Shown in pieces: positions 18,855 to 26,521 of a stretch of 64,000 nt of DNA. The position numbers and the translations under genes were made by a program. Numbering within the stretch: the first letter of the stretch is position 1; every line of letters begins with the position of its first letter. Below the pieces are notes generated by a model. That model worked only from the letters and a program-made list of their open reading frames with translations. It did not search any database and was not told the origin of the DNA. This stretch comes from JAGVPT01 sp964439265 (GTDB taxonomy: Bacteria > Bacteroidota > Ignavibacteria > UBA10030 > UBA8401): positions 1 to 64,000 of the forward strand of contig CAYTOA010000009.1 in NCBI GenBank assembly GCA_964439265.1, read 5' to 3'.

Positions 18855-18907
18855 CCCATTTTTCTGACTGATATGCCAAACCGTAACACTACCACGTATT
18901 CGTTATT

Positions 18908-19117
18908 GTTGAATAGACAACGTAAAAGAGTTACATTTTGAAAACAACGTTCACAAAGAAGANNNNNNNNNNNNNNNNNNNNNNNNNNNNNNNNNNNNNN
19001 NNNNNNNNNNNNNNNNNNNNNNNNNNNNNNNNNNNNNNNNNNNNNNNNNNNNNNNNNNNNNNGTTGAATAGACAACGTAAAAGAGTTACATTTTGAAAAC
19101 AACGTTCACAAAGAAGA
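18908..19117. repeat. 55-bp perfect duplication flanking the first scaffold gap
   Basis: Bases 18908-18962 and 19063-19117 are identical and lie on either side of the 100-N run at 18963-19062. The fixed-size gap with a 55-base identical flank is what a short-read assembler leaves when two contigs share an unmerged k-mer overlap. The true sequence may have no gap here, or a tandem repeat. Confidence 0.9.
18963..19062. other. Scaffold gap (100 N)
   Basis: Exactly 100 N, a placeholder length. Open frames crossing it are artefacts. Confidence 0.99.
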
Positions 19118-19158
19118 CATTGGGCGCGAGATAGTATAAACAATAGCAGGAACAAATA

Positions 19159-19728
19159 ATGGCAAAAAATTCTAAAATACCGGCAAAAAAGATTTATAGG
19201 ATAAAGGTGATATTAGACGGGTCGGAACCGTTGATCTGGAGAAGGTTTTTAGTGCCGGGAGACTACAAGCTTTCGAAACTGCACAAAGTGCTGCAAATTG
19301 TCATGGGATGGGGTGAAGCTCACCTCCATGAATTTATCATTGGCGGAGTTTCTTTCGGCGAACCTTCGCCTGAATATGGGGAGAAGGATATGCTTGATCA
19401 TAAAAAAATAACTTTAGCTGGAATGATTCCCGAGGAAAATAAATTGTTTGCTTACATTTATGATTTTGGAGATGGCTGGCAGCATAAATTGACTGTAGAA
19501 AAAATTTTGGCGCCGGAAGAAGGCGTGCACTATCCACTATGTCTGGCGGGTGAGCGTGCCTGCCCGCCAGAAGATTGCGGCGGCATCGGCGGTTACGAAT
19601 ATTTGCTTGAGGCGATGGAGAATCCGAAAACGGAAGATCAAAAACATCTGGTCGATTGGGCAGGCGACTTTGACCCAGAAGTGTTTGATTTGAAAAAAGT
19701 GAATTCGAGACTGAAAGGGATAAAATAG
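19159..19728 (+). CDS. pRiA4b ORF-3-like family protein
   Basis: A 189-residue protein of the plasmid pRiA4b ORF-3 family. Diagnostic parts are YRIKVILDGSEPLIWRRFLVP, LHKVLQIVMGWGEAHLHEF, and YIYDFGDGWQHKLTVEK. The central cluster CLAGERACPPEDCGGIGGY has conserved Cys residues that may bind metal. Members are often found near mobile elements, but their function is unknown. The gene is AT-richer than its neighbours and lies in a repeat-rich, gap-bearing stretch, which fits accessory DNA. The ATG has no strong ribosome site (CAGGAAC 5-6 bases upstream). Confidence 0.88.
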   Translation: MAKNSKIPAKKIYRIKVILDGSEPLIWRRFLVPGDYKLSKLHKVLQIVMGWGEAHLHEFIIGGVSFGEPSPEYGEKDMLDHKKITLAGMIPEENKLFAYIYDFGDGWQHKLTVEKILAPEEGVHYPLCLAGERACPPEDCGGIGGYEYLLEAMENPKTEDQKHLVDWAGDFDPEVFDLKKVNSRLKGIK

Positions 19729-19812
19729 TAAGCGGGGGGATGAGCGTTCCTCGCGGGAGTCCACTTCTTGACTAAGAAAAAGACTGCGTAGCGACAACTC
19801 ACTTTCGGTTTT

Positions 19813-19920
19813 TCTCGTTCCCATGCTCTGCTTGGGAACGTACTTTGAACGAAGCTCCGCTTCGCGAAAGATATTGAATCGGAGTTGTTCTTCGTTCCCA
19901 ATGAGACGTTGGGAACGAGA
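19813..19920. repeat. TCTCGTTCCCA element, copy 1
   Basis: A 108-bp element with perfect 11-bp terminal inverted repeats TCTCGTTCCCA/TGGGAACGAGA. A further internal copy of each arm makes two hairpins (CGTTCCCA..TGGGAACG at the left, CGTTCCCAA..TTGGGAACG at the right). Copy 2 lies at 20335-20417 in the same orientation. Confidence 0.85.
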
Positions 19921-19977
19921 TAAACATGTTTATGGCGGAGTACCGTCATGTATTTCCACCGATCATCGAGGAGGAGT

Positions 19978-20307
19978 ATGAAAACTGTCGGACTGCTGAC
20001 GATCTCGAATATCTTCATGACGTTCGCCTGGTACGGACATCTGAAATTCAGGGAAGTATCCTTGTGGAAGGTCGTTCTTATCAGCTGGCTTATCGCATTT
20101 TTTGAATATTGCTTTCAGGTGCCGGCGAACAGGATCGGATCCTACCAGTTTTCCGGCGCCCAGCTCAAGACGATACAGGAAGTTATCACGCTCGTTGTGT
20201 TCAGCGTCTTTTCGGTCGTATATCTCAAGGAGGAATTGAGATGGAATTATGTCGTTGGCTTTGTTTTGCTCATCGCCGCGGCTTTTTTCGTGTTTAAAAA
20301 GTGGTAG
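19978..20307 (+). CDS. DUF486 (DMT-type) small membrane protein
   Basis: A 109-residue, four-helix integral membrane protein. It matches DUF486: an N-terminal helix with NIFMTFAWYGHLKF, the conserved segment WLIAFFEYCFQVPANRIG, then TIQEVITLVVFSVFSVVYLKE and a last helix ending FKKW. The family belongs to the drug/metabolite transporter clan, but substrates are unknown. The ATG at 19978 has GAGGAGG directly upstream and is preferred to an earlier in-frame start. The gene sits between two copies of the TCTCGTTCCCA element. Confidence 0.88.
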   Translation: MKTVGLLTISNIFMTFAWYGHLKFREVSLWKVVLISWLIAFFEYCFQVPANRIGSYQFSGAQLKTIQEVITLVVFSVFSVVYLKEELRWNYVVGFVLLIAAAFFVFKKW

Positions 20308-20334
20308 GCTATTTAGCACCGCACCTTCTTTGCA

Positions 20335-20417
20335 TCTCGTTCCCAAACCCTGTTTGGGAACGTATGCTGAAACGAAGATCCCGATTCTCCGTTCCCAACA
20401 GGACGTTGGGAACGAGA
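20335..20417. repeat. TCTCGTTCCCA element, copy 2
   Basis: An 83-bp copy with the same 11-bp terminal inverted repeats as 19813-19920 but a shorter, different centre. It ends 2 bp before an ATG (20420) that opens the macrodomain frame. Confidence 0.85.
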
Positions 20418-20440
20418 TAATGGAATTCCAAAAAATTATC

Positions 20441-20968
20441 ATGCAGCAACGAATTTCTATCATCGAAGGCGATATTACACAGCAAAAGGTCGACGCTATC
20501 GTCAACGCCGCGAATAGTTCGCTCCTCGGCGGAGGAGGCGTCGACGGCGCAATTCATAGAGCGGCAGGCCCGAAGCTACTGGAGGAATGCCGGACGCTGC
20601 ACGGCTGTAACACCGGCGAAGCAAAAATAACAAAGGGATATAAACTCCCCGCACTGTGGGTGATTCACACGGTTGGCCCGGTGTGGCACGGAGGAAACAA
20701 TCGCGAAGATGAATTGTTAGCCCTCTGTTACAGAAACAGCCTCACTCTAGCGGCTGAACGGAAATTGGAAACGGTCGCTTTCCCCTCGGTGAGCACGGGC
20801 GCGTACGGATTTCCGGTTGACCGCGCGGCACGAATTGCTTTGAAAACTGCAGCATCGTATCTTGCTGTCACATCGTTCCCAAAAACTGTGATCTTTGTCT
20901 GTTTTTCAACCAATGACTTCCGTACCTACACTGACTCGCTGAAGGAAGTAACAAATGTCCGTCAATGA
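20441..20968 (+). CDS. Macrodomain protein (O-acetyl-ADP-ribose deacetylase, YmdB-like)
   Basis: A 175-residue macrodomain. ISIIEGDITQQKVDAIVNAANSSLLGGGGVDGAIHRAAG is the family core: the GDIT Asp and NAAN Asn bind ADP-ribose, and GGGGVDGAIH forms the catalytic loop. VSTGAYGFP closes the pocket. The likely reaction is removal of acetyl from O-acetyl-ADP-ribose or of ADP-ribose from proteins. The family usually starts a few residues before the first strand, which favours the ATG at 20441. The ATG at 20420 is also in frame but lies next to a repeat element. It overlaps the next gene by 14 bp. Confidence 0.9.
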   Translation: MQQRISIIEGDITQQKVDAIVNAANSSLLGGGGVDGAIHRAAGPKLLEECRTLHGCNTGEAKITKGYKLPALWVIHTVGPVWHGGNNREDELLALCYRNSLTLAAERKLETVAFPSVSTGAYGFPVDRAARIALKTAASYLAVTSFPKTVIFVCFSTNDFRTYTDSLKEVTNVRQ

Positions 20969-21377
20969 CCGAAGACCGCTTCAGGTTGAACTGGTATTTC
21001 AACCGAAGACCTACGATATCGATTTTGCAGGCCACGTCAGCAACATCGTCTATATCCGCTGGCTCGAAGACCTGCGAATGATGGTGCTGGACACATATCT
21101 TCCTCTCAAGACGTTGATGGAACAAGGTGTTGCACCGGTGGTTATACGGACATCGATCGAATACAAGAGGCCCGTGAAACTGTTTGACTCGGTCACCGGA
21201 ATGATGTGGGCAAGCGAAATGGGGAACGTTAAAGGGATTCTTTCAGCCGAATTTACTGTTAATGGAAGTATCGTCGCAGCCTCGGAGCAGACAGGGGTCT
21301 TCGTTCGAATGGATAACGGCAGGCCGGTCGCTTTTCCGGAGGAGTTCAGACGACAGTTTGATGCATTCCAAAAATAG
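20955..21377 (+). CDS. Hotdog-fold acyl-CoA thioesterase
   Basis: A 140-residue single hotdog protein of the 4-hydroxybenzoyl-CoA thioesterase (YbgC/FadM-like) family. The core reads TYDIDFAGHVSNIVYIRWLEDLRMMVLD: an Asp followed by GHVSN is the usual active-site segment (D..GHVNN). The hydrolysed acyl-CoA is unknown. It overlaps the macrodomain gene by 14 bp, indicating translational coupling. Confidence 0.85.
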   Translation: MSVNDRRPLQVELVFQPKTYDIDFAGHVSNIVYIRWLEDLRMMVLDTYLPLKTLMEQGVAPVVIRTSIEYKRPVKLFDSVTGMMWASEMGNVKGILSAEFTVNGSIVAASEQTGVFVRMDNGRPVAFPEEFRRQFDAFQK

Positions 21378-21409
21378 CCCCTATACCCAAACAATACGGA
21401 GAACTATCG

Positions 21410-21871
21410 TTGAAAAACAAACTTCGCTGGATTGGAATAATTGCGGCAGTAGTCCTTATGCTCATTCAATTTCGTCAGCCCGACCGTTCGAATCCCCCCG
21501 TCGACCAGGCGCTGACAATCGCAGCGCAGACCGAATTCACAATGCCGGTCTCCGGATTGATCAGGACGGCGTGCTTCGATTGCCACTCGAACGAAACGCG
21601 CTGGCCGTGGTACAGCTACGTTGCTCCCGTTTCCTGGCTGGTCGCTGACGACGTGGCAAAGGGGCGCCGTCACCTTAATTTTTCAGAATGGGAAAAGTAT
21701 CCGAAGAGCAAGCAAGTGTTGAAGCTCGGACAGATCTATGAGCAGGTAACGAAAGCCGATATGCCATTACCGAAATATTTGTACATCCACTCCGACGCAC
21801 GGCTTAGCCCCGCCGACAGGGATTCAATTGCTGCGTGGACTGAACGCGTGAGGGATAGGGAGAGCAATTAA
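21410..21871 (+). CDS. Haem-binding domain protein (single CxxCH-like, periplasmic)
   Basis: A 153-residue protein with an N-terminal membrane anchor (LRWIGIIAAVVLMLIQF) and the haem-site segment TACFDCHSNETRWPWYSYVAPVSW. The C-F-D-C-H motif plus RWPWY is the signature of the haem-binding domain family found in Bacteroidota. Later, KADMPLPKYLYIHSDARLSPAD carries a Met that could be a ligand. It probably carries electrons in the periplasm. The start is TTG at 21410 with GGAG 6 bases upstream. Its stop codon lies inside an AT-rich inverted repeat. Confidence 0.85.
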   Translation: MKNKLRWIGIIAAVVLMLIQFRQPDRSNPPVDQALTIAAQTEFTMPVSGLIRTACFDCHSNETRWPWYSYVAPVSWLVADDVAKGRRHLNFSEWEKYPKSKQVLKLGQIYEQVTKADMPLPKYLYIHSDARLSPADRDSIAAWTERVRDRESN

Positions 21872-21943
21872 GAATTAGGAACTCATGGTACAAACTTGAT
21901 CAAATGATTTGAGTTTTTAATTCTTCACTTTTAACTTTTAACT
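21864..21943. repeat. AATTAAGAATT inverted repeat, copy 1
   Basis: AT-rich arms AATTAAGAATT and the partial complement TTTTTAATTCTT flank a centre containing AAACTTGAT. It covers the stop codons of both convergent neighbours. Related copies lie at 23033-23137 and 62033-62117. Confidence 0.6.
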
Positions 21944-22527
21944 TCAATCTCTAAGAGAACCTCTACCGCTTTCGCTACCGCAATTGAGCGATGGCTGATT
22001 GTGTTCTTCTCATCCATTCCCATTTCGGCGTATGTTTTTCTTGATCCGGCCGGGATAAAAAGCGGATCGTAGCCAAACCCGCCTGTGCCCCGGAGCGACT
22101 CCGCTATATCCCCTTCTATCTTTCCTTCAACCACTCTTTGCATGTCCTTCCCGACAATTGCAACGACGGTTCGAAATCGAGCATTGCGCCGCCTCGGAGG
22201 AACTCCTTTTAAAGCGTGCAGAAGCTTCATGTTGTTTTCGGCGTACGTCGCTCTTTCGCCGGAATAGCGAGCCGAGACCACTCCCGGCTTCAACTCGAGA
22301 TAGTAGCATTCCAGGCCTGTGTCATCTGCGAGCGAGAGAAGGCCGGTTGCCTTAAAGGCTTCTTTCGCTTTCTTCAATGCATTTCCCTCGAGTGTCGGCT
22401 GATCCTCAATCGTTTTCGGAAGGCCGGGATAATCGATGAGACTTTTAATGTTGAATCCATGCGAGCCAAGCAGACTTGATATTTCCTCGACTTTGTGCCG
22501 ATTGTTTGTGGCAAGCAGAATATCCAT
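21931..22527 (-). CDS. rdgB: XTP/dITP diphosphatase (non-canonical purine NTP pyrophosphatase)
   Basis: A 198-residue HAM1/RdgB enzyme that removes ITP, dITP and XTP from the nucleotide pool. Family landmarks are the N terminus DILLATNNRHKVEEI, LADDTGLECYYL (catalytic Asp), PGVVSARYSGERAT, GFGYDPLFIPAG and SHRSIAVAKA. The ATG at 22527 places the conserved LLATNN at residues 4-9; the 29 extra upstream codons are not conserved. The last codons are encoded by the AT-rich repeat. It shares direction with guaD upstream. Confidence 0.95.
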   Translation of the reverse strand: MDILLATNNRHKVEEISSLLGSHGFNIKSLIDYPGLPKTIEDQPTLEGNALKKAKEAFKATGLLSLADDTGLECYYLELKPGVVSARYSGERATYAENNMKLLHALKGVPPRRRNARFRTVVAIVGKDMQRVVEGKIEGDIAESLRGTGGFGYDPLFIPAGSRKTYAEMGMDEKNTISHRSIAVAKAVEVLLEIEVKS

Positions 22528-22552
22528 AGAATAATCGATGCCTAGTTGAGAG

Positions 22553-23023
22553 TTAATAGTGAATTTTATCCTGCGACCTTTGCCATTCTTCGAAAGCGAT
22601 GAAAGCCTCCTCACGCATCATTTGAATCATCGGGATCCTTCGGTCGGCGACCGGAAGTGCGATCTCTTTATAGATGAAGAAATCGTCGAAGCCGATGCCG
22701 GCGGCGTCGATATGCGTATTGGCAAAGTATATTTTATCCGGACGGGCCCAGTAGATCGCCCCGAGGCACATCGGACACGGCTCGCAGGACGTGTAGATCT
22801 CGCATCCGGTCAGCTGGAAGGTGCCAAGTGCGCGGCACGCTTCCCGAATTGCAACAATCTCAGCATGTGCTGTCGGATCGTTGGTCAAAGTGACAAGATT
22901 AGTACCTCGCGAAATGACTTTCTCATCTTTCACGACGACCGCTGCGAATGGCCCTCCCTTCCCGTCCCGAATGTTTTTCCGGGAAAGCTCGATGGCCTCC
23001 TTCATGAATGCAGTGTTCGCCAT
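22553..23023 (-). CDS. guaD: Guanine deaminase (CMP/dCMP deaminase fold)
   Basis: A 156-residue deaminase, the same length as Bacillus subtilis GuaD. Zinc site: HAEIVAI (His and catalytic Glu) and SCEPCPMCLGAIYWAR (two Cys). The downstream segments GIGFDDFFIYKEI and RRIPMIQM match GuaD and distinguish it from tRNA adenosine deaminase TadA. It converts guanine to xanthine. Immediately upstream of rdgB, which removes xanthosine and inosine triphosphates, it forms a plausible purine-salvage/house-cleaning pair. Confidence 0.88.
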   Translation of the reverse strand: MANTAFMKEAIELSRKNIRDGKGGPFAAVVVKDEKVISRGTNLVTLTNDPTAHAEIVAIREACRALGTFQLTGCEIYTSCEPCPMCLGAIYWARPDKIYFANTHIDAAGIGFDDFFIYKEIALPVADRRIPMIQMMREEAFIAFEEWQRSQDKIHY

Positions 23024-23032
23024 AAGACAGAC

Positions 23033-23137
23033 AATTAATAATTAAGAATTAATAATGAATAATTAAAAAATAAACTTGATAAAGTTGACTTAAATGATCG
23101 TCATTTTTAACTTTTAATTATTAATTCTTAATTGTTC
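23033..23137. repeat. AATTAAGAATT inverted repeat, copy 2
   Basis: Left arm (from 23033) reads AATTAATAATTAAGAATTAA; right arm (to 23137) is close to its reverse complement (ATTATTAATTCTTAATT). The centre shares AAACTTGAT and AAATGAT with copy 1. It fills the gap between guaD and radA. Confidence 0.7.
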
Positions 23138-23138
23138 C

Positions 23139-24497
23139 TCATCCTACAAGTTCCTTTATCGCTTGTGCGATCGTTTCCACCCCGACGATGGAGATGCCGT
23201 TGGCGTTCTTCAGATTCTTAAGGTTGTTCTTGGGAACGACGATCTTCTTGAACCCAAGCTTCGCCGCTTCCTGCACGCGCTTTTCACTGTGCACAATCGT
23301 TCGTATTTCTCCGCCGAGACCGATCTCGCCGATCGCGACCGCTTGTGAATCCACCGGAACATCGCGGAGCGATGAAACGATCGATGATGCGATACCAAGG
23401 TCGGCAGCGGGCTCGTCAATACGAATTCCTCCTGCAACGTTGACAAACACGTCATGCGTGCCAAGATTGAGGCCGACTCTTTTTTCGAGGACTGCCAGAA
23501 GCATTTGCAGCCGGCGAAGGTCGAAGCCGGTCGCCGTCCTCTGCGGAAGGCCGTAACTCGTCGAACTGACCAATGCCTGAACCTCGATCAAGATCGGCCG
23601 CGTCCCCTCAAGCGTAGCAACGATTGTCGCACCCGAGGCCCCATACGTCCGTTCGGAAAGAAAAACTTCGGACGGATTTTTCACCTCGTGCATTCCGTCG
23701 TCGTGCATCTCGAAGATCCCGATCTCGTTCGTCGAACCGAACCTGTTCTTTGTCGCACGAAGAATGCGGTACGAATAATGCCGCTCCCCTTCGAATTGCA
23801 GCACCGTGTCGACCATGTGCTCTATCACGCGCGGTCCTGCGAGTATCCCTTCTTTTGTGACATGTCCGATAAGGATCAACGGTATGCTTTTCGATTTGGC
23901 AATGCGTGTAAGCAGCGCGGTCGCTTCGCGCACCTGCCCGACGCTCCCCGGTGCGCTCTCCAGGTCAGGCCGGAACATCGTTTGAATCGAATCGACGACA
24001 ACGATATCCGGGTCCCCGCGTTCGATGACGTCGGCGATTATCTCCAAATTTGTTTCGGGAAGAAGCAGTACGGAATTCGATTGCGTTCCCAGCCGTTCCG
24101 CCCGCAGCTTGATCTGCTTGAGCGATTCTTCCCCCGTAACATATAATAGAACTTTATCACGCAGCTTGAGCGCAACCTGCATCATTAATGTCGACTTGCC
24201 GATGCCGGGGTCGCCGCCGAGAAGAACCACGGACCCGGCTACAAGTCCGCCCCCGAGAACCCGGTCAAACTCAGCTATGCCGGTCTTCGAACGCACATCT
24301 TCAGAGCCGTTAACGTCGTTCAGCGCGACGGGCTCGATCTTGGATGCAACGCCTCCCGACTTACGTGCGATCTTCGCCGGCGTCGGCGCTTCTTCGACGA
24401 ACGTGTTCCATTCATTGCAGTTCGGGCATTTCCCTGTCCACCGCGGAGACATATACCCGCAGGATTGACAAACGTATTTTGTTAAAACTTTTGACAT
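23139..24497 (-). CDS. radA: DNA repair protein RadA (Sms)
   Basis: A 452-residue RadA that assists homologous recombination by branch migration. The N-terminal zinc finger CQSCG...CPNCNEWNTF comes first. A RecA-like ATPase core follows, with Walker A GDPGIGKST, Walker B IVVVDSIQTM, and the RadA-specific KNRFG motif. The Lon-like C-terminal domain has NVAGGIRIDEPAADLG. The ATG at 24497 is chosen because the zinc finger starts 10 residues later; a longer frame adds 24 non-conserved codons. A broken ORF6N gene ends 31 bp upstream on the same strand. Confidence 0.96.
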   Translation of the reverse strand: MSKVLTKYVCQSCGYMSPRWTGKCPNCNEWNTFVEEAPTPAKIARKSGGVASKIEPVALNDVNGSEDVRSKTGIAEFDRVLGGGLVAGSVVLLGGDPGIGKSTLMMQVALKLRDKVLLYVTGEESLKQIKLRAERLGTQSNSVLLLPETNLEIIADVIERGDPDIVVVDSIQTMFRPDLESAPGSVGQVREATALLTRIAKSKSIPLILIGHVTKEGILAGPRVIEHMVDTVLQFEGERHYSYRILRATKNRFGSTNEIGIFEMHDDGMHEVKNPSEVFLSERTYGASGATIVATLEGTRPILIEVQALVSSTSYGLPQRTATGFDLRRLQMLLAVLEKRVGLNLGTHDVFVNVAGGIRIDEPAADLGIASSIVSSLRDVPVDSQAVAIGEIGLGGEIRTIVHSEKRVQEAAKLGFKKIVVPKNNLKNLKNANGISIVGVETIAQAIKELVG

Positions 24498-24528
24498 TGT
24501 TAGAATATAGATGTTTAAGCCAAGAGAT

Positions 24529-25108
24529 TCAACGAGAGGAAAAGATCGGCTCCGAATTAAGCAAAACACTGGATTCCATATGCTTAGAACCCGATCCTTC
24601 GCTTTGGTTTTTCTTCAATGACCATAAATTGTCGGATAGCTTCAAAAACAATCCTGAATTGCTCGTCATATTTTTTTCAAGTTCTTGAAGCTTTCGAGCC
24701 AGGTCTTTATGCGTAGCAAGAATTTCTCTCAGTTTCACAAAAGCCCTTGGCGAAGCCATCCCTTTGGGACATGATTTCAATATTTACCCGAACGGCGTGA
24801 CTGCTGTGCAAGACGCTGGAAAGCATCGCAACGCCCTGTTCCGTGAATGCATAAGGTAAATATTTTGTGTGCTCTCCCCTCTTTAAGGTGCCAAAATGGT
24901 ACCTTAAAGAAGCGTATTCCTGTTCGGTCAGTTCGAACATGAAATCTCTCGGAAAACGCTCCTGGTTTCTGCGGACAGCTCTCTTTAGAGTTTTTGTTTC
25001 GACCCGGTACAATTCAGCGAGGATGACATCCAACATTATCTTTTGCCCGCGGATTAAAAAAATATTCCGCTCGATACATCCGGGCGGGAGAAAACGTGTT
25101 GGTCTCAT
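24529..25108 (-). pseudogene. ORF6N-domain gene broken by a 22-bp insertion
   Basis: The first part (from ATG 25108) is a good ORF6N domain: IERNIFLIRGQKIMLDVILAELY, RNQERFPRDFMFELT, and TEQGVAMLSSVLHS. After VNIEIM the frame runs into non-family sequence and stops near 24707. The expected continuation, RAFVKLREILATHKDLA, is present in another frame. Comparison with the intact paralogue at 56715-57248 (VNIAIIRAFVKLREILSTH) shows that 22 bases at 24748-24769 separate IM from RAF and shift the frame. The leader GGGGGAATCC before the ATG is shared with the paralogue. It is either a recent pseudogene or an assembly error. Confidence 0.85.
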
Positions 25109-25258
25109 GGATTCCCCCTAAGGAATGGATGAATAGAAGCTGTCTTTTATATCCCCAAAAACCTAGCCGTAAATGTCGTTACTGAAGCTCTTTGCCTTTT
25201 TCAGTAGATCGGTCTAAGGTCCATGGAACAATTTTCTCGCAAACGATTATTTTTCTTT

Positions 25259-26521
25259 CTATTTCACCAACCACAAGCTCAGTGCAGGAACATACGTTAT
25301 AATCAAAAGAGCCACAATGAGCACTAGAATGAACGGCAGCGTCGCGGCCGTTACCTGGCCGATCGTTTTCTTGAATCGAAAGCTCGACATGAACAGGTTC
25401 ATACCGACCGGCGGCATCAGATACGCGATCTCCAGGTTGGCAAGAAAAATTATGCCAAGATGGATCGGGTCGACACCGTACTGTTTTGCAATCGGTACGA
25501 TGAGCGGCACCACGACGATCGCTGAGAAGATCTCCATCATCATTCCGATCACCAGCAGAAACACATTCAGGATCATGAGAAAGACGATCTTGCTCTCGAC
25601 CACCTGCCGGATCAGCTCGAACAGCCTCTGGGGTATTTGCTGATCGATGAGAAAACTCGTCAGCCCCATCGCCATCGCCAGGATCATCAGGATCGCCCCG
25701 ACGAGGACCATGCTTTCCTTCATCACCCTTGGGACGTCGGTCGTCAGCTTCAGATCCCGATACACGAACACTTCAACGACAAAGACGTAGAATGCGGTGA
25801 CGGCAGCCGCCTCGGTGGCGGTAAAATACCCTCCATAGATTCCGCCGATAATGAAGAATGGGAGAGGAATTTCCCAGATGACATTCTTGAATGCCATCCA
25901 CAATTTTTTTGCTTCGAACGGGTGCCGTTCGATCTTCGACGCAATTCCCTGCCGGACGCTGTAGATCGCCAAAACTGTCACCAGCAGAATGCCGGGAACA
26001 ATTCCCGCCCGAAACAATTGATCGATGGAGACTTCTGCGACGGTGCCATACAGAATGATCGGAAGGCTTGGAGGAAAAAGAAGACCAAGGCTGCCGGACG
26101 TTGTCACCAGGCCGAGCACGAACTTTTCGCTGTATTTTTCCGCGATCAAAATCGGGAAGACAAGTCCGCCGAGCGCAACAATGGTGATGCCCGACCCTCC
26201 CGTGAACGCCGTGAACACCGCACAGCTTGCCAGTACGACAATAGCGAGACCTCCCGGCATCCATCCGATAAGCGCCTGAGCGAGTGCAACGATGCGCTGC
26301 GGGGCTTTGCTTTCTGCGAGAAAATATCCGGAAACAGTGAACAACGGAATGGCAAGCAGCACGGGCTGGCTTGCAAGGCGGTACATTTCAACAATGATCG
26401 CCGCTGTATCGATGCCTTGAGAAGAAAATCCGAGAAGCGATATCGTGCCGATGATCGCAAAAAGAGGCGCACCGAAAAGAACGAGGACAGCCAGCGCAAG
26501 AACGACGTAGATGACCGGCAT
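25259..26521 (-). CDS. dctM: TRAP transporter large permease (DctM)
   Basis: A 420-residue DctM subunit with about 12 hydrophobic segments, the Na+-coupled translocation channel of a tripartite ATP-independent periplasmic transporter. Family landmarks: FTAFTGGSGITIVALGGLVFPIL, LGLLFPPSLPIILYG, and a late PPVGMNLF. It overlaps the small permease by one base (TGATG), so translation is coupled. It is the last gene of the TatT-DctP-DctQ-DctM operon. Confidence 0.95.
   Translation of the reverse strand: MPVIYVVLALAVLVLFGAPLFAIIGTISLLGFSSQGIDTAAIIVEMYRLASQPVLLAIPLFTVSGYFLAESKAPQRIVALAQALIGWMPGGLAIVVLASCAVFTAFTGGSGITIVALGGLVFPILIAEKYSEKFVLGLVTTSGSLGLLFPPSLPIILYGTVAEVSIDQLFRAGIVPGILLVTVLAIYSVRQGIASKIERHPFEAKKLWMAFKNVIWEIPLPFFIIGGIYGGYFTATEAAAVTAFYVFVVEVFVYRDLKLTTDVPRVMKESMVLVGAILMILAMAMGLTSFLIDQQIPQRLFELIRQVVESKIVFLMILNVFLLVIGMMMEIFSAIVVVPLIVPIAKQYGVDPIHLGIIFLANLEIAYLMPPVGMNLFMSSFRFKKTIGQVTAATLPFILVLIVALLIITYVPALSLWLVK

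Noticed and set aside
18818..19155. Open frames that cross the first N run
   Set aside because: They exist only because Ns translate as unknown residues; flanks are duplicated assembly ends.
20309..20557. Minus-strand frames over the TCTCGTTCCCA element and macrodomain start
   Set aside because: Encoded by palindromic repeat and antisense to a conserved macrodomain.
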